Assembly (NCBI RefSeq): GCF_900215575.1
Contig: NZ_OBEJ01000003.1
Span: forward strand, 62,001-126,000
DNA from: Natronoarchaeum philippinense
GTDB lineage: Archaea > Halobacteriota > Halobacteria > Halobacteriales > Natronoarchaeaceae
DNA: 64,000 bases
Reading direction: 5' to 3'
The notes below the pieces were generated by a model. That model had not been told where the DNA came from and made no database searches. It saw only the letters and a list, made by a program, of their open reading frames with translations. How positions within the stretch are numbered: the stretch's first letter is position 1; each line of letters begins with the position of its first letter. Positions 27,511-38,736 of this stretch are shown one piece after another. The translations under genes and the position numbers were made by a program.

Positions 27511-28824
27511 CTACCGTCGAACGGTCGCGCGGTGTTTCGTCTTCGGGCGGAGCGTCATCGACGGCGTGAACTCGATCTCGCCGTCGACCTCGACGTCGAG
27601 GGTGACGTTGCCGACCATCTCGGCCAGCGCGATGATCATCTCCTGTCGAGCGACTTTCTTTCCGGGGCAGAACCGCGGCCCGCCGCTGAAGGGGAAGTAC
27701 GCGAACTGCGGCCTGTCGGCGTCGCGCTCCCACCGACCGGGATCGAACGCCTCGGGGTCGTCCCAGAACCGCTCGTCGCGCTGGGGCACCCACTGTGGCA
27801 TGATGAACTGCGTTCCCTCGGGGAACTCGTACCCGCCGATGGTGACCGGCTCCGTGGCCTCTCGATTGACGCCGACCGTCGGCGGGTATAGCCTGAGCGT
27901 CTCTGTGATCACGTTTCGCGTTTGGACCAGTTCGTCGATGTCTTCGGGATCGAGCCCGTCATCGCCGGCGACCGCCTCGTACTCGGCTTCGAGCGACCGG
28001 CGAACCGACGGATGCTCGTCCAGCAGGCGCCAAGCATGGGTGAGCGACCCGCCCGGCGACGAGGTGCCCGCGAGTAACAACCCGACCAGATTGTGCCTGA
28101 CTTCTTGCTCCGAGAGCACGCCCTTGTCGCTGGCCTCCAGCAGGAGCGAACACACGTCCTCGCCGGACTCGCCTTGGCGTCGCTTCTCGATGCACTCGCC
28201 GACGTAGTCGTTCAGCGCCCGCACCTTTTTCTCGAAGCGCCGGTCCGTCGGCGTCGGGATCCAGTCGGGGAGATATCGACCAAGGCGGCGGAAGTTCGCG
28301 CGATCGATGAGCGAATCCGAGGCGGCGATGATCACGTCCTCGTCGCCGCGCACGTCGATTCCGAGGAGCGTGTCGGCGAGCATCCGCATCGTCGAGACGC
28401 GCATCTCTTTGTGTAGGTCGAACTGCTCGCCGTCGTCCCAAGCGTCGATGGACGCGGTTACTTCCGCGATCATCCGCTCTCGATACGCTTCGACGGTGTC
28501 GCCGGTGAACGCCGGGTTGATCGCTCTCCGGCGTCGCTGCCAGTCGTCGCCGGTCGACATGTTCACCGCGTGGTCGGTGATCCCCTGAAAACTCGCGCGC
28601 TGGGCGGGGCCGATCGTGAACTGCCCGTGTTTTTTCACCAGTATCTCCTGTATCTGGGCCGGTCCGGTGACGAGATAGAACGATTGGCCGGGGTACTCCA
28701 ACCTGACGATGTCGTCCTGCTGTCCCCACTTTTCGATCGCGCTGATCGGGTCGCGCGCGTACTCGATCCCGTGGCCGAACACCGGTGTTCGTGCCGGCGT
28801 ATGGACTGATTTTGCATCCGACAT
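27511..28824 (-). CDS. cytochrome P450 with altered I-helix, terpenoid locus
   Basis: 437 residues. The K-helix ETLR (308-311) and haem-ligand loop FSGGPRFCPG (Cys386) are intact, so it should bind haem. The I-helix motif, AGxET in most P450s and intact in the other P450 of this window, reads AGTSSP (252-257): the acid and the threonine used for O2 proton delivery are both missing. P450s lacking this pair often rely on substrate groups, peroxide, or catalyse rearrangements. The N-terminus has no anchor. It sits between the RND exporter (convergent) and the class II cyclase (divergent), pointing to tailoring of a cyclic isoprenoid (inference). Leaderless promoter upstream. Confidence 0.92.
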   Translation of the reverse strand: MSDAKSVHTPARTPVFGHGIEYARDPISAIEKWGQQDDIVRLEYPGQSFYLVTGPAQIQEILVKKHGQFTIGPAQRASFQGITDHAVNMSTGDDWQRRRRAINPAFTGDTVEAYRERMIAEVTASIDAWDDGEQFDLHKEMRVSTMRMLADTLLGIDVRGDEDVIIAASDSLIDRANFRRLGRYLPDWIPTPTDRRFEKKVRALNDYVGECIEKRRQGESGEDVCSLLLEASDKGVLSEQEVRHNLVGLLLAGTSSPGGSLTHAWRLLDEHPSVRRSLEAEYEAVAGDDGLDPEDIDELVQTRNVITETLRLYPPTVGVNREATEPVTIGGYEFPEGTQFIMPQWVPQRDERFWDDPEAFDPGRWERDADRPQFAYFPFSGGPRFCPGKKVARQEMIIALAEMVGNVTLDVEVDGEIEFTPSMTLRPKTKHRATVRR

Positions 28825-28835
28825 GAGGTTTTATT

Positions 28836-28860
28836 TTGCTATTATTCTATTTAATCTTAT
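28836..28860 (-). promoter_or_regulatory. TATA-box promoter of the P450 gene
   Basis: Read on the minus strand, AAGATTAAATAGAATAAT gives a TTAAATAG box centred about 26 bases before ATG 28824, the spacing for a leaderless haloarchaeal transcript. The whole 28825-28870 stretch is AT-rich. Confidence 0.6.
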
Positions 28861-28983
28861 GATGGAGAATAAATAACTGGATGCTCAGATGCGGTCCCTT
28901 CAGCACTTCCAGCGTCTCTGGCACGACTGTGACTCCGGGCAGTTTCGATAGGTCTATTTGTTGCAGAGATATTTGCACGCATC

Positions 28984-30924
28984 ATGGACTGGAATCATGG
29001 CCGGAGATCGTTTCTCGGTAGCTTGACCGCCGCACCGTTCGTAACGACACCCGCGGCCGGACAACAGTCGGCGGTCGACGACGCCGTTCGGCAGGCCATC
29101 GAACGCTCCCGGTCGTATCTCCGCGACGCCGCGACCGACGGCGATTTTGCCCACTGGGATACGACGGTCGGCTACGGCGAGTACGGCGACCTGCGATACA
29201 CGGCCTACTACGCCCTCTTGCTGGAACGAGTCGGCGCGCGCGAGGCGATCAGGGACCGGTGTATCGGCCATCTGCTCGACCGCCGCTCCGCGGACGGCGG
29301 TTGGGGCGACGCCGTAACCAACTTCAGCGCGCTCTTGCTCTTCGAACTGATCGACGACGCCGACCACGCCGCTGTGATCGAGGACATCCAAGACGAAATC
29401 GACCGGCTGGGCCACTCGCTGCTTCCGTCCGACGACCGAGACGACGCCGGCGTGCGGGTGTCAGAGCGGTTCCGCGTCCGCCTCTGCTACGCGCTGTTGT
29501 CCGATCGCTACGCCTACGACGAGCTGTTCCCGGCCGACCGGCCGGTCGAAATCGGTCGCCTGCTGTCGCTGACCCCGGCGTTCGACGGGACGGCGATTTC
29601 GGCTCGGGAGAACATGAGCCGGCCCATCCACATCGGCCCGCTCTCGGCGTACTTCCTGCTCGGCGCCGCGGCGCGGGACGACCCGCTCGGGGAAGACGAG
29701 CAGGTGCTCGCAGACGCGTTCGAGAACGTGCTTCGGAGCCGCCGACTGCCCAACGGCGCTTGGAACACGTCGCCGACGACGATCTTCGGCGCTCTGGCCC
29801 TCGCCGAACGCGGATTCGATCTCTCGGACGACGAGGTCCGGCTTCCCGTCGATTGGCTCGCCGACAACCGCGTGACTGAGGCCGGACGCGTCGAGATCTG
29901 GCGTCTGCCCGTCTGGGACACCGGCCTCGTGATCGAGGCGCTGCTCGAATCGGGGCTGTCGCCGTCGGATCCCCTCCTTCGGGACGCAGCCCGGTGGCTC
30001 TACCGGGCGCGCACGCCGCAGGTGGACGTGAATCCGGTCGACGCCGAACTGGATCGCTCGCCCGCGCCGTTCCGGCGTCACCACGGCGACGGATGGGGCT
30101 ACATGCCACACGCCTTTTCGGACTGGGACGACACCGGCCTCGCCATCAGTGCGCTGTCGGCGTTCGCCGGTCCGGCGCTGGACGAACAGACGGCGTTCCT
30201 GCTCGACGTACAGAACCGGGATGGAAGCTGGTCGGCGTACACGACCGACTACGAGCCGTTCGACGACGCCGCTGCCGAGACGATCCGCTCGCGGGTCGGA
30301 GATGGGCTCTACCGAGTCTTTTTCGGGTACGTTCCCTCGCCCGACGTGACCGGCGGTGCGCTCGCCGCGCTCGGTAAACGCGGGCACACGGTTCGCGACA
30401 GCGAGGCGGTGCGTGATGCCGTCGATTATCTCACGGACGCCACCGCGGACAACGACCTGTGGCTCGGCGTCTGGGCGCAGGGGTTCACCTACGGGACGGC
30501 CCGCGTGCTCGGTGGCCTGCGACGCGTCGGCGTCGATCCGAGCCGGGAGTACGTCCAAGCGGCAGCCCAGTCGCTGATCGAGCAGCAAAACGACGACGGC
30601 GGCTGGGGAGAAGCCACCAGATACGACCCCGCCAGATCGACGCCGGGGAACGTTCCGTACCAGTCTGCCGACTCGACGCCGACCCAGACCGGCTGGGCGC
30701 TGCAGGCGTTGCTGTACGCCGGCATTTCGCCGGACAATCCCGCGATTCAGGACGGGATCGACTATCTGCTTCGGATGCAAGACTCGACCGGCGCGTGGAC
30801 GCCGGACCGCGTGATGTACAACTTCGGTGGCCCCGGCTACAGCACCGACGCGACCACGCAGGCGGCCGCGCTCGCGGCGCTTGGCTCGTACGCATCGGCT
30901 CGCGCGGCATCGACCGACGACTGA
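28984..30924 (+). CDS. squalene-hopene-cyclase-like class II terpene cyclase with Tat signal
   Basis: 646 residues, full SHC length. The N-terminus (GRRSFLGSLTAAPFVTTPAA, residues 6-25) is a twin-arginine export signal. SHC landmarks then appear in order: PVWDTGL (309-315), the protonating-acid motif DWDDT (380-384; canonical DxDDT), DGSWSAYTTDYEPFDD (413-428), WAQGFTYGTARVL (497-509), NDDGGWGE (536-543), STPTQTGWALQAL (564-576) and a last QW repeat with GAW and GGPGYS. These alpha-barrel cyclases protonate a terminal alkene or epoxide and cyclise linear isoprenoids at the membrane face. An intact acid triad suggests activity; the substrate (squalene, a longer polyprene or a prenylated acceptor) is unknown. 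The Tat signal would place catalysis outside the cytoplasm, unusual for the family. Confidence 0.92.
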   Translation: MDWNHGRRSFLGSLTAAPFVTTPAAGQQSAVDDAVRQAIERSRSYLRDAATDGDFAHWDTTVGYGEYGDLRYTAYYALLLERVGAREAIRDRCIGHLLDRRSADGGWGDAVTNFSALLLFELIDDADHAAVIEDIQDEIDRLGHSLLPSDDRDDAGVRVSERFRVRLCYALLSDRYAYDELFPADRPVEIGRLLSLTPAFDGTAISARENMSRPIHIGPLSAYFLLGAAARDDPLGEDEQVLADAFENVLRSRRLPNGAWNTSPTTIFGALALAERGFDLSDDEVRLPVDWLADNRVTEAGRVEIWRLPVWDTGLVIEALLESGLSPSDPLLRDAARWLYRARTPQVDVNPVDAELDRSPAPFRRHHGDGWGYMPHAFSDWDDTGLAISALSAFAGPALDEQTAFLLDVQNRDGSWSAYTTDYEPFDDAAAETIRSRVGDGLYRVFFGYVPSPDVTGGALAALGKRGHTVRDSEAVRDAVDYLTDATADNDLWLGVWAQGFTYGTARVLGGLRRVGVDPSREYVQAAAQSLIEQQNDDGGWGEATRYDPARSTPGNVPYQSADSTPTQTGWALQALLYAGISPDNPAIQDGIDYLLRMQDSTGAWTPDRVMYNFGGPGYSTDATTQAAALAALGSYASARAASTDD

Positions 30925-30971
30925 CCTCGTCACCGCCCTCGCCGGGACGTTCGTCTGCCCTCGGCGGTGGA

Positions 30972-31784
30972 CTATCCGGCGCTCACGTCGCCGCTTCTCG
31001 ACCGAAAATCCGTCTCCAGCGTCCCGTAGAACTGCAGCGACGCCAGATGAGCCAGCAGCAGCGCCACGACCAGTAGGCTCCCCGAGACGGCGGCGAGCAC
31101 GAGAGCGCCGAGCGCTTTCAGCGTGATGCCGAGGCGCTTCGTCGACCGCTTCCCGACGAGACAGGCGAGCGTCTGCTTGCCCGCCTCCCGGTCGCCTTCG
31201 ATGTCTTTCGCGTTTCGCATCTCCAGTCCCGCGAAGACGATCAGGAACCAGCAGCAAAACAGCACTGCGCCCTCTCGGCGTCCGAGCGGGTACGACGCGA
31301 TCCGACCGAAGATAAACACGATCTGGTACGCCCACGCGAACGCGACCGCACACGAGTCCAGCGGCACCGAGACCGTCTTGATCTCGTCGTAGAGAGCCAG
31401 TACGGCCAGCGGGACGTGGCCGAGTAAGACGGTCGCCAACCTGGCAGCGTCGACCGGCGGCGCCGCGACGAACAGCGAGAGCTCGAACAGGAGCAACGCC
31501 GCCGCCGCGGCGCCCAGCAACTCTCGCTCGTACGCTTCGACCAGCGCGGTCCTGTCGGGGTTGTTGATCCGGTCCTCGTCCGTAATGAGCAGCCGGTCGA
31601 CGATGTACACGAACGCGGTCAGCGCCCCCATCGTCACGAACCCCACGCCCGCCGCTGTCGGGGGCTCCCCCAGTGCGATGGCCGAAATAGCCAGAATGAG
31701 CGCCGAGTTGACGACTAGGTACAGGCTGCAACTGACGAACAGGTTGTAGCAGTCGTGCAGAAGCTGCCCGTTCCGGTTCAGCAT
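30972..31784 (-). CDS. divergent UbiA-superfamily prenyltransferase-like membrane protein
   Basis: 270 residues with seven to eight membrane helices. The second UbiA Asp-rich motif is clear: NAKDIEGDREAG (D194, D198), normally binding Mg-diphosphate. The first motif, usually NDxxDxxxD, is degenerate: VDRLLITDEDRINNPDR (D63, D69, D71). Family members transfer prenyl groups to aromatic or glycerol acceptors, and a few act as membrane terpene cyclases. Placed at the end of the terpenoid locus, convergent with the class II cyclase, it is a candidate to join the prenyl chain to an acceptor or carry out a first cyclisation. A GGTTATAAGC TATA-like element (minus strand, about 31855-31863) lies 75 bases upstream. 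Confidence 0.82.
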   Translation of the reverse strand: MLNRNGQLLHDCYNLFVSCSLYLVVNSALILAISAIALGEPPTAAGVGFVTMGALTAFVYIVDRLLITDEDRINNPDRTALVEAYERELLGAAAAALLLFELSLFVAAPPVDAARLATVLLGHVPLAVLALYDEIKTVSVPLDSCAVAFAWAYQIVFIFGRIASYPLGRREGAVLFCCWFLIVFAGLEMRNAKDIEGDREAGKQTLACLVGKRSTKRLGITLKALGALVLAAVSGSLLVVALLLAHLASLQFYGTLETDFRSRSGDVSAG

Positions 31785-34253
<2,469 letters not shown>

Positions 34254-34287
34254 CGGCGTCACCGGACTGTCCAGCTGCTCGGCGCCC

Positions 34288-35130
34288 CTACAGATCGACG
34301 GCGTCGAACCGCCAGAGCCCGATCGTCAGCGGCGCGACGGTCCACAGCGCCAGCACGATCGCGCCGGTCCACGCGGTCATGTACGGCTCGGCGTACCAGA
34401 CCGGCGGATACTCGGTCAGCACGAGGTCACGGAGCACGAGCTGGTAGGCGTTGTGCGGGCTGAGCATGAACAGAATGTTGACCCACTCCGGAAACCCGCC
34501 GACCTGAAGCACCCACTCGCCGGTCGTCAGCCGATTTGCGATCGCGTTCGACGCCAGCACGAGCGCCCCCCACAGCAGTTTGAACACCAGATAGTACGCC
34601 AGCACGCCGACGGCCGCCCACGTCGGCGACGCGGTCGCGGCCGACACGGCGACGGCGACGCTGACGTAGGCGATCCCGACGAGCAACAGCGCGCCCAGAA
34701 AGCCCAGATAGCCGACGATGGAGTAGGCGTCGAACGCGACCACGACGACGCCGAACCCGGCGGCGAAGGCCAGCACGACCGGTACTGCGAGCACGACCGT
34801 CCGGCCGACGAACTTGCCGACGACCACGTCGTCCCGGCTGTGGGGCTGGGAGAGCAACAGCGCGAGGCTCCCGCTCGCGCGCTCGCCGGCGATCGATTTG
34901 TAGCCGAGCATCGCGGCGATGATCGGCACGAACGCCGACGCCGGGCCGAGCACGGCGACGAAGGTCTGGAACGACGCACTGCCGGCCGGCGCGCCGAGCA
35001 GCCGCGGCGCCGCGATGTAGACACCCATCAGCGCGAGCGCGATCAGCGCCATCGCGCCCGAGAGCCCCTGCAGAACGCGTGATCGCGCGGCGTCTTTGAC
35101 CTCCTTGCGTGCGACGACGCGCCAGCTCAC
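34288..35130 (-). CDS. ABC-2-type transporter permease
   Basis: 280 residues, six predicted membrane helices, with the start VARKEVKDAARSRVLQGLSG and the cytoplasmic ERASGSLALLLSQPHSRDDV segment seen in NosY/ABC-2 permeases. Its start overlaps the stop of the upstream ATPase gene (ATGA-type), so the two form one exporter. Substrate unknown; related haloarchaeal pairs are annotated for copper or drug export, without proof. Confidence 0.9.
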   Translation of the reverse strand: MSWRVVARKEVKDAARSRVLQGLSGAMALIALALMGVYIAAPRLLGAPAGSASFQTFVAVLGPASAFVPIIAAMLGYKSIAGERASGSLALLLSQPHSRDDVVVGKFVGRTVVLAVPVVLAFAAGFGVVVVAFDAYSIVGYLGFLGALLLVGIAYVSVAVAVSAATASPTWAAVGVLAYYLVFKLLWGALVLASNAIANRLTTGEWVLQVGGFPEWVNILFMLSPHNAYQLVLRDLVLTEYPPVWYAEPYMTAWTGAIVLALWTVAPLTIGLWRFDAVDL

Positions 35131-36035
35131 GCCTCGCCCTCCGTGTACTGTCGGAACAGCGCTTCGAGCGATGCTTCTTCGGTCCGAAAGTCTGCCACTG
35201 CGACGCCGTGGTCTTCGAGCGTCCGTATCACGGCCTGTTTCGCATCGGCGTCACAGCGCACCACGAGCGCGTCGCCGTCGCGGTCGACCGCGGCGACGCC
35301 GTCGACCGATTCGACGGCTGTCACCGCGTCGTCGTCGGCTCGATCGACCGTGACTCGGAGTCGAGCGCCCCGGCCGGCGGCGTCGCCCAGCCCTTCGACC
35401 GTGTCCTCGGCGACGAGCTCGCCGCCGTGCAGGATGGCGACCCGGTCGCAGATCGCTTCGACCTGCCCGAGGTCGTGGCTCGAAAAGAAGATCGTCGCGC
35501 CCCGATCGCGCTCCTCCCGGAGCACCTCGCGCAGTCGACGCGCGCCGTTGGGATCGAGCCCGGTCGTCGGTTCGTCGAGGATCAGTAGGTCGGGCTCGCC
35601 GACCAGCGCCATCCCGAGCGCGAGGCGCTGGGCCATCCCTTTCGAGTAGTCGCCGGCCGGCCGGTCGGCGGCATCAGCGAGGCCGACCCGCTCTAAGATC
35701 GCGCCCGGGTCGGCGTCGCTCTCGCGGGACTCGCAGGCGAACGCGACGTGCTGACGGCCGGTGAGCCGGTCCCACACGCTGAGGCCGTCGGGCAGGACGC
35801 CGACGCGCTCGCGGACGGCCACCGGCTCGGCCTGACAGTCGCGCCCGAACACTCGCGCGACGCCCTCGGTCGGGCGCGCGAAGTCGAGTAACACGTTGAT
35901 CGTCGTCGACTTTCCGGCGCCGTTGGGCCCGAGAAAGCCGAAGATCTCGCCCTCCTCGACGGCGAGATCGAGCCCCGACAGCGCCGTGACGGCGCCGTAG
36001 CGCTTGGTCACGCCGTCCAGTTCGATCGCTGCCAT
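35127..36035 (-). CDS. ABC transporter ATP-binding protein
   Basis: 302 residues. Walker A GPNGAGKSTT, Q-loop region, ABC signature YSKGMAQRLALG, Walker B LLILDEPTTGLDP and the switch His in FFSSHDLGQVEAI are all intact. A C-terminal extension of about 80 residues (VDRADDDAVTAVESVDGVAA) matches DrrA/NosF-type ATPases. It powers the coupled ABC-2 permease encoded immediately downstream. Promoter sequence lies in the short gap to the gene at 36081. Confidence 0.94.
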   Translation of the reverse strand: MAAIELDGVTKRYGAVTALSGLDLAVEEGEIFGFLGPNGAGKSTTINVLLDFARPTEGVARVFGRDCQAEPVAVRERVGVLPDGLSVWDRLTGRQHVAFACESRESDADPGAILERVGLADAADRPAGDYSKGMAQRLALGMALVGEPDLLILDEPTTGLDPNGARRLREVLREERDRGATIFFSSHDLGQVEAICDRVAILHGGELVAEDTVEGLGDAAGRGARLRVTVDRADDDAVTAVESVDGVAAVDRDGDALVVRCDADAKQAVIRTLEDHGVAVADFRTEEASLEALFRQYTEGEA

Positions 36036-36080
36036 GGCTTCGGGTTCAGGGCATCGACGCTTATGTCCTTCGTCGGCCGA

Positions 36081-36371
36081 TCACAGCTCTTCGTCCGGTT
36101 CGTGCTCCTCGGCCATCGTGGCGACCTCGGCGGCGTAGCGCTCGCGTTGGTCGTCGTCCTCCACGGATTCGAGGTCGCCCTCTGGCACCGCTTTGGCGGC
36201 GGTCACGTCGATCTGGGAGAGTGCGTGGGCCGATAGCTCGCGCTGCTGGTAGCGCTCGCCGTCGGGCGTCGCGTACACCAGCGTGACGAGGTTTCGCTGG
36301 TCGAACGAGCGCTCGACCAGCCAGCATCGAACCGTCGATTCGGCGTCGTCGTCGGTCTGCTCGTCGGTCAT
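36081..36371 (-). CDS. conserved haloarchaeal hypothetical protein
   Basis: 96 acidic residues, starting MTDEQTDDDAESTVRCWLVE. A compact beta-strand core (VERSFDQRNLVTLVYATPDG) precedes a charged helix. No cysteine pair, membrane helix or catalytic motif. I recognise the style as a Halobacteria-specific small protein but not its function. It lies upstream of the ABC exporter on the same strand and could share its transcript. Confidence 0.65.
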   Translation of the reverse strand: MTDEQTDDDAESTVRCWLVERSFDQRNLVTLVYATPDGERYQQRELSAHALSQIDVTAAKAVPEGDLESVEDDDQRERYAAEVATMAEEHEPDEEL

Positions 36372-36545
36372 GGGTCCGGGTTCGGGCCCGACCCACCTAT
36401 GTTCCCCGGACGCGTCTCGACGCTGTCTCCGTTCCTGTCTCGCCGCCGTCGTCCGGTAGCGACGCCGATCCCATTGGAATCTGTCTAAAATTAGAAGAAA
36501 TAATACTTCGTGAATGTTTTATACTCAGATAGGTGGTGTGAGGAC

Positions 36546-38642
36546 ATGAGACGTAGTACGCACGTCGCCACGCTCGACTCGCTCGTCGACGTGCCGATCG
36601 CCGACGGTGGTCGGCGGCGTCCCGACGCCGACGAGGCGACCGTCGACGACGCAACGCCGTCCTCACATCCCGGACCGCCGCAGTTCGTGGCCGTCAACGA
36701 GACGATCGAGGATCCCAACGGCAACGATCAGGAAGACCGCGACGCGCTGGCGCCGCGGAACCCTGTCGCCGACGCGACCTACTCGTGGTCCGTCGTCGAC
36801 GCGCCCGCCGACAGCGAGGCGACCGTCGGTGACGACCCGATCGTCGGCTTCGATCCCGACGTTCCCGGCGAGTACACGCTCGCGCTGGACGCCGACGACG
36901 GGCGCCACGAACTGACCGTCCGGGTGTTTCCCCCCGAAAATGAGGACGACCCGCGACCTCGCGTCGAACTTGACGCCGACGTGGTCGGCGAGCAGGTCGT
37001 GCTCACTGCCACCGCAACGACGCCGCCGGCCAACTCCCAGCTCGATCCCGACATCGACGTGGAGCTGTACGTCGACGACCGCGACCGGGACGCGCTGACC
37101 GACGCCGGCAGCGTCCTCTCGGCCGCCGAGATCGACGAGCCGGTTCGGATCCACGCCGTCGCCGCCGGCCGCCGGTACAGCGTCGCCGACTCGATCCGGC
37201 TGGTTCCCGACGGCGACTCGGTGTCAGTCGAACGTCCCTACGACCCGCCGTCGTGGCTCGACGACGCCGTCTTCTACGAGATCTTCACCCGCCGGTTCCC
37301 CGATCAGGACGATCCGACGTTCGACCAGATGGCCGAGCATCTCGATCACCTCGACGAACTGGGCGTCGACGCGCTCTGGCTGACGCCCTTCGTCGACGCC
37401 TACAGCAGTTTCGGCACCGACGACGACATGGGCGGCCCCCACGGGTACGACGCGCTCGATTACTTCTCGGTCGATCCCGAACTCGGGACGATGGCCGACT
37501 TCGAGGCCTTCGTCGACGCCTGCCACGAACGCGACATCAAGGTCGTGTTCGATCTCGTGGTCAACCACACGTCGATCCGCCACGAGTTCTTCCAAGCCGC
37601 TTCTGACCCCGACCACGAGGACCACGAGCGCTACCGCGACTGGTACCGCTGGGAAGACGAGGACGAACTCGTTCCGGACACGTACTTCGGCTGGAGCAAC
37701 ATCCCGAACCTCAACTACGAGAATCCCGAGGTCCGGGAGTTCGTCCTGTCGATCGTCGACTTCTGGGTCGACAAGGTCGACGGGTTCCGCTGCGACGTGG
37801 CGTGGGGCGTCCAGCACTCGTTCTGGAAGGAAGTGTACGATCGCGTCCAGTCGGTCGACGAGGACTTCCTGATGCTCGACGAGTCGGTGCCGTACTTCGC
37901 GGACTTCTCGGAAGGCGAGTTCCACATCCATCACGACGACCGCCTCCACGAGGCGCTCGGCATGGCTGCCGATGGCGACGCCGACGCCGTGCTCGACGCC
38001 GTCGAACGCCGCGCGAACGTCGGCGTCCCCTCGTATCGACCCTTCCTCCAGTACGCCGAGAACCACGACCTCGATCGCTTCCTCGCCGAGCACGGCCGGG
38101 CAGCCCAGATGGCCGCCGGCGCCGCGACGTTCACGCTCCCCGGCAACCCGATGCTGTACTACGGGCAGGAAACCGGTCTGGAGGGCTACCGCGATCCGAT
38201 GAACTGGGGCGAGTTCGACGAGGAGCTGTACGACTTCTACCGCTCGCTCGTCGACGCACGCAAGTCGATTCCGGCGCTTGGCAGTGACGCCGGCATCGAG
38301 CGCGTCCCGTTTTACTCCGAGTCCGATCGCGTGCTCGCGTTCTCGCGGGTCGCCGACGATCAGCGCGTCGTCGTCGTCCTCAACTTCGCGGAGGGCTCTC
38401 GCACCGTGCGCCTCGGCTCGTACGTCGAGACGACCGATCTGCTGACCGACGCCGAGCTCTCGCCGACCGAACGCGACGACGGACTGATCGAGTTCGAGGT
38501 CGAAACGGTGGCCGTTCTCGAAGCCGACGAGCCGCCCGCAACCGGTCCCGAACTTGACGCCGGCGACTCCGACGACGCCCGCGAGTTCGACGCCGAGGAC
38601 GGCCTCGCTGCCGTCACCGGCGACGACAGCACCGAGTCCTGA
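36546..38642 (+). CDS. GH13 alpha-amylase-family glycosidase, cytoplasmic
   Basis: 698 residues with no signal peptide. Residues about 30-220 form an N-terminal beta-sandwich (PKD/Ig-like, with SWSVVDAPADSEATVG and GEYTLALDADDGRHELTV). The GH13 barrel begins at about residue 230 (YEIFTRRFPDQDDPTFDQMA). Conserved region I is DLVVNHTS, II is GFRCDVAW with nucleophile D417, III holds acid/base E446 (LDESVP), and IV is ENHD with D508. It should hydrolyse or rearrange alpha-1,4-glucans, maltodextrin being the likely intracellular substrate. A TTTTATAC box (36517-36524) indicates a leaderless transcript. The next gene is an exported glucan-related protein. Confidence 0.93.
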   Translation: MRRSTHVATLDSLVDVPIADGGRRRPDADEATVDDATPSSHPGPPQFVAVNETIEDPNGNDQEDRDALAPRNPVADATYSWSVVDAPADSEATVGDDPIVGFDPDVPGEYTLALDADDGRHELTVRVFPPENEDDPRPRVELDADVVGEQVVLTATATTPPANSQLDPDIDVELYVDDRDRDALTDAGSVLSAAEIDEPVRIHAVAAGRRYSVADSIRLVPDGDSVSVERPYDPPSWLDDAVFYEIFTRRFPDQDDPTFDQMAEHLDHLDELGVDALWLTPFVDAYSSFGTDDDMGGPHGYDALDYFSVDPELGTMADFEAFVDACHERDIKVVFDLVVNHTSIRHEFFQAASDPDHEDHERYRDWYRWEDEDELVPDTYFGWSNIPNLNYENPEVREFVLSIVDFWVDKVDGFRCDVAWGVQHSFWKEVYDRVQSVDEDFLMLDESVPYFADFSEGEFHIHHDDRLHEALGMAADGDADAVLDAVERRANVGVPSYRPFLQYAENHDLDRFLAEHGRAAQMAAGAATFTLPGNPMLYYGQETGLEGYRDPMNWGEFDEELYDFYRSLVDARKSIPALGSDAGIERVPFYSESDRVLAFSRVADDQRVVVVLNFAEGSRTVRLGSYVETTDLLTDAELSPTERDDGLIEFEVETVAVLEADEPPATGPELDAGDSDDAREFDAEDGLAAVTGDDSTES

Positions 38643-38736
38643 CCCGCACCTGTCTTCCGTGCTCACCGGCGTTGCTGCTGCATCTGTGTCGAAATAATTC
38701 ATAATATTTTTATGCTCATCTTGGGAGTGTGGTATC

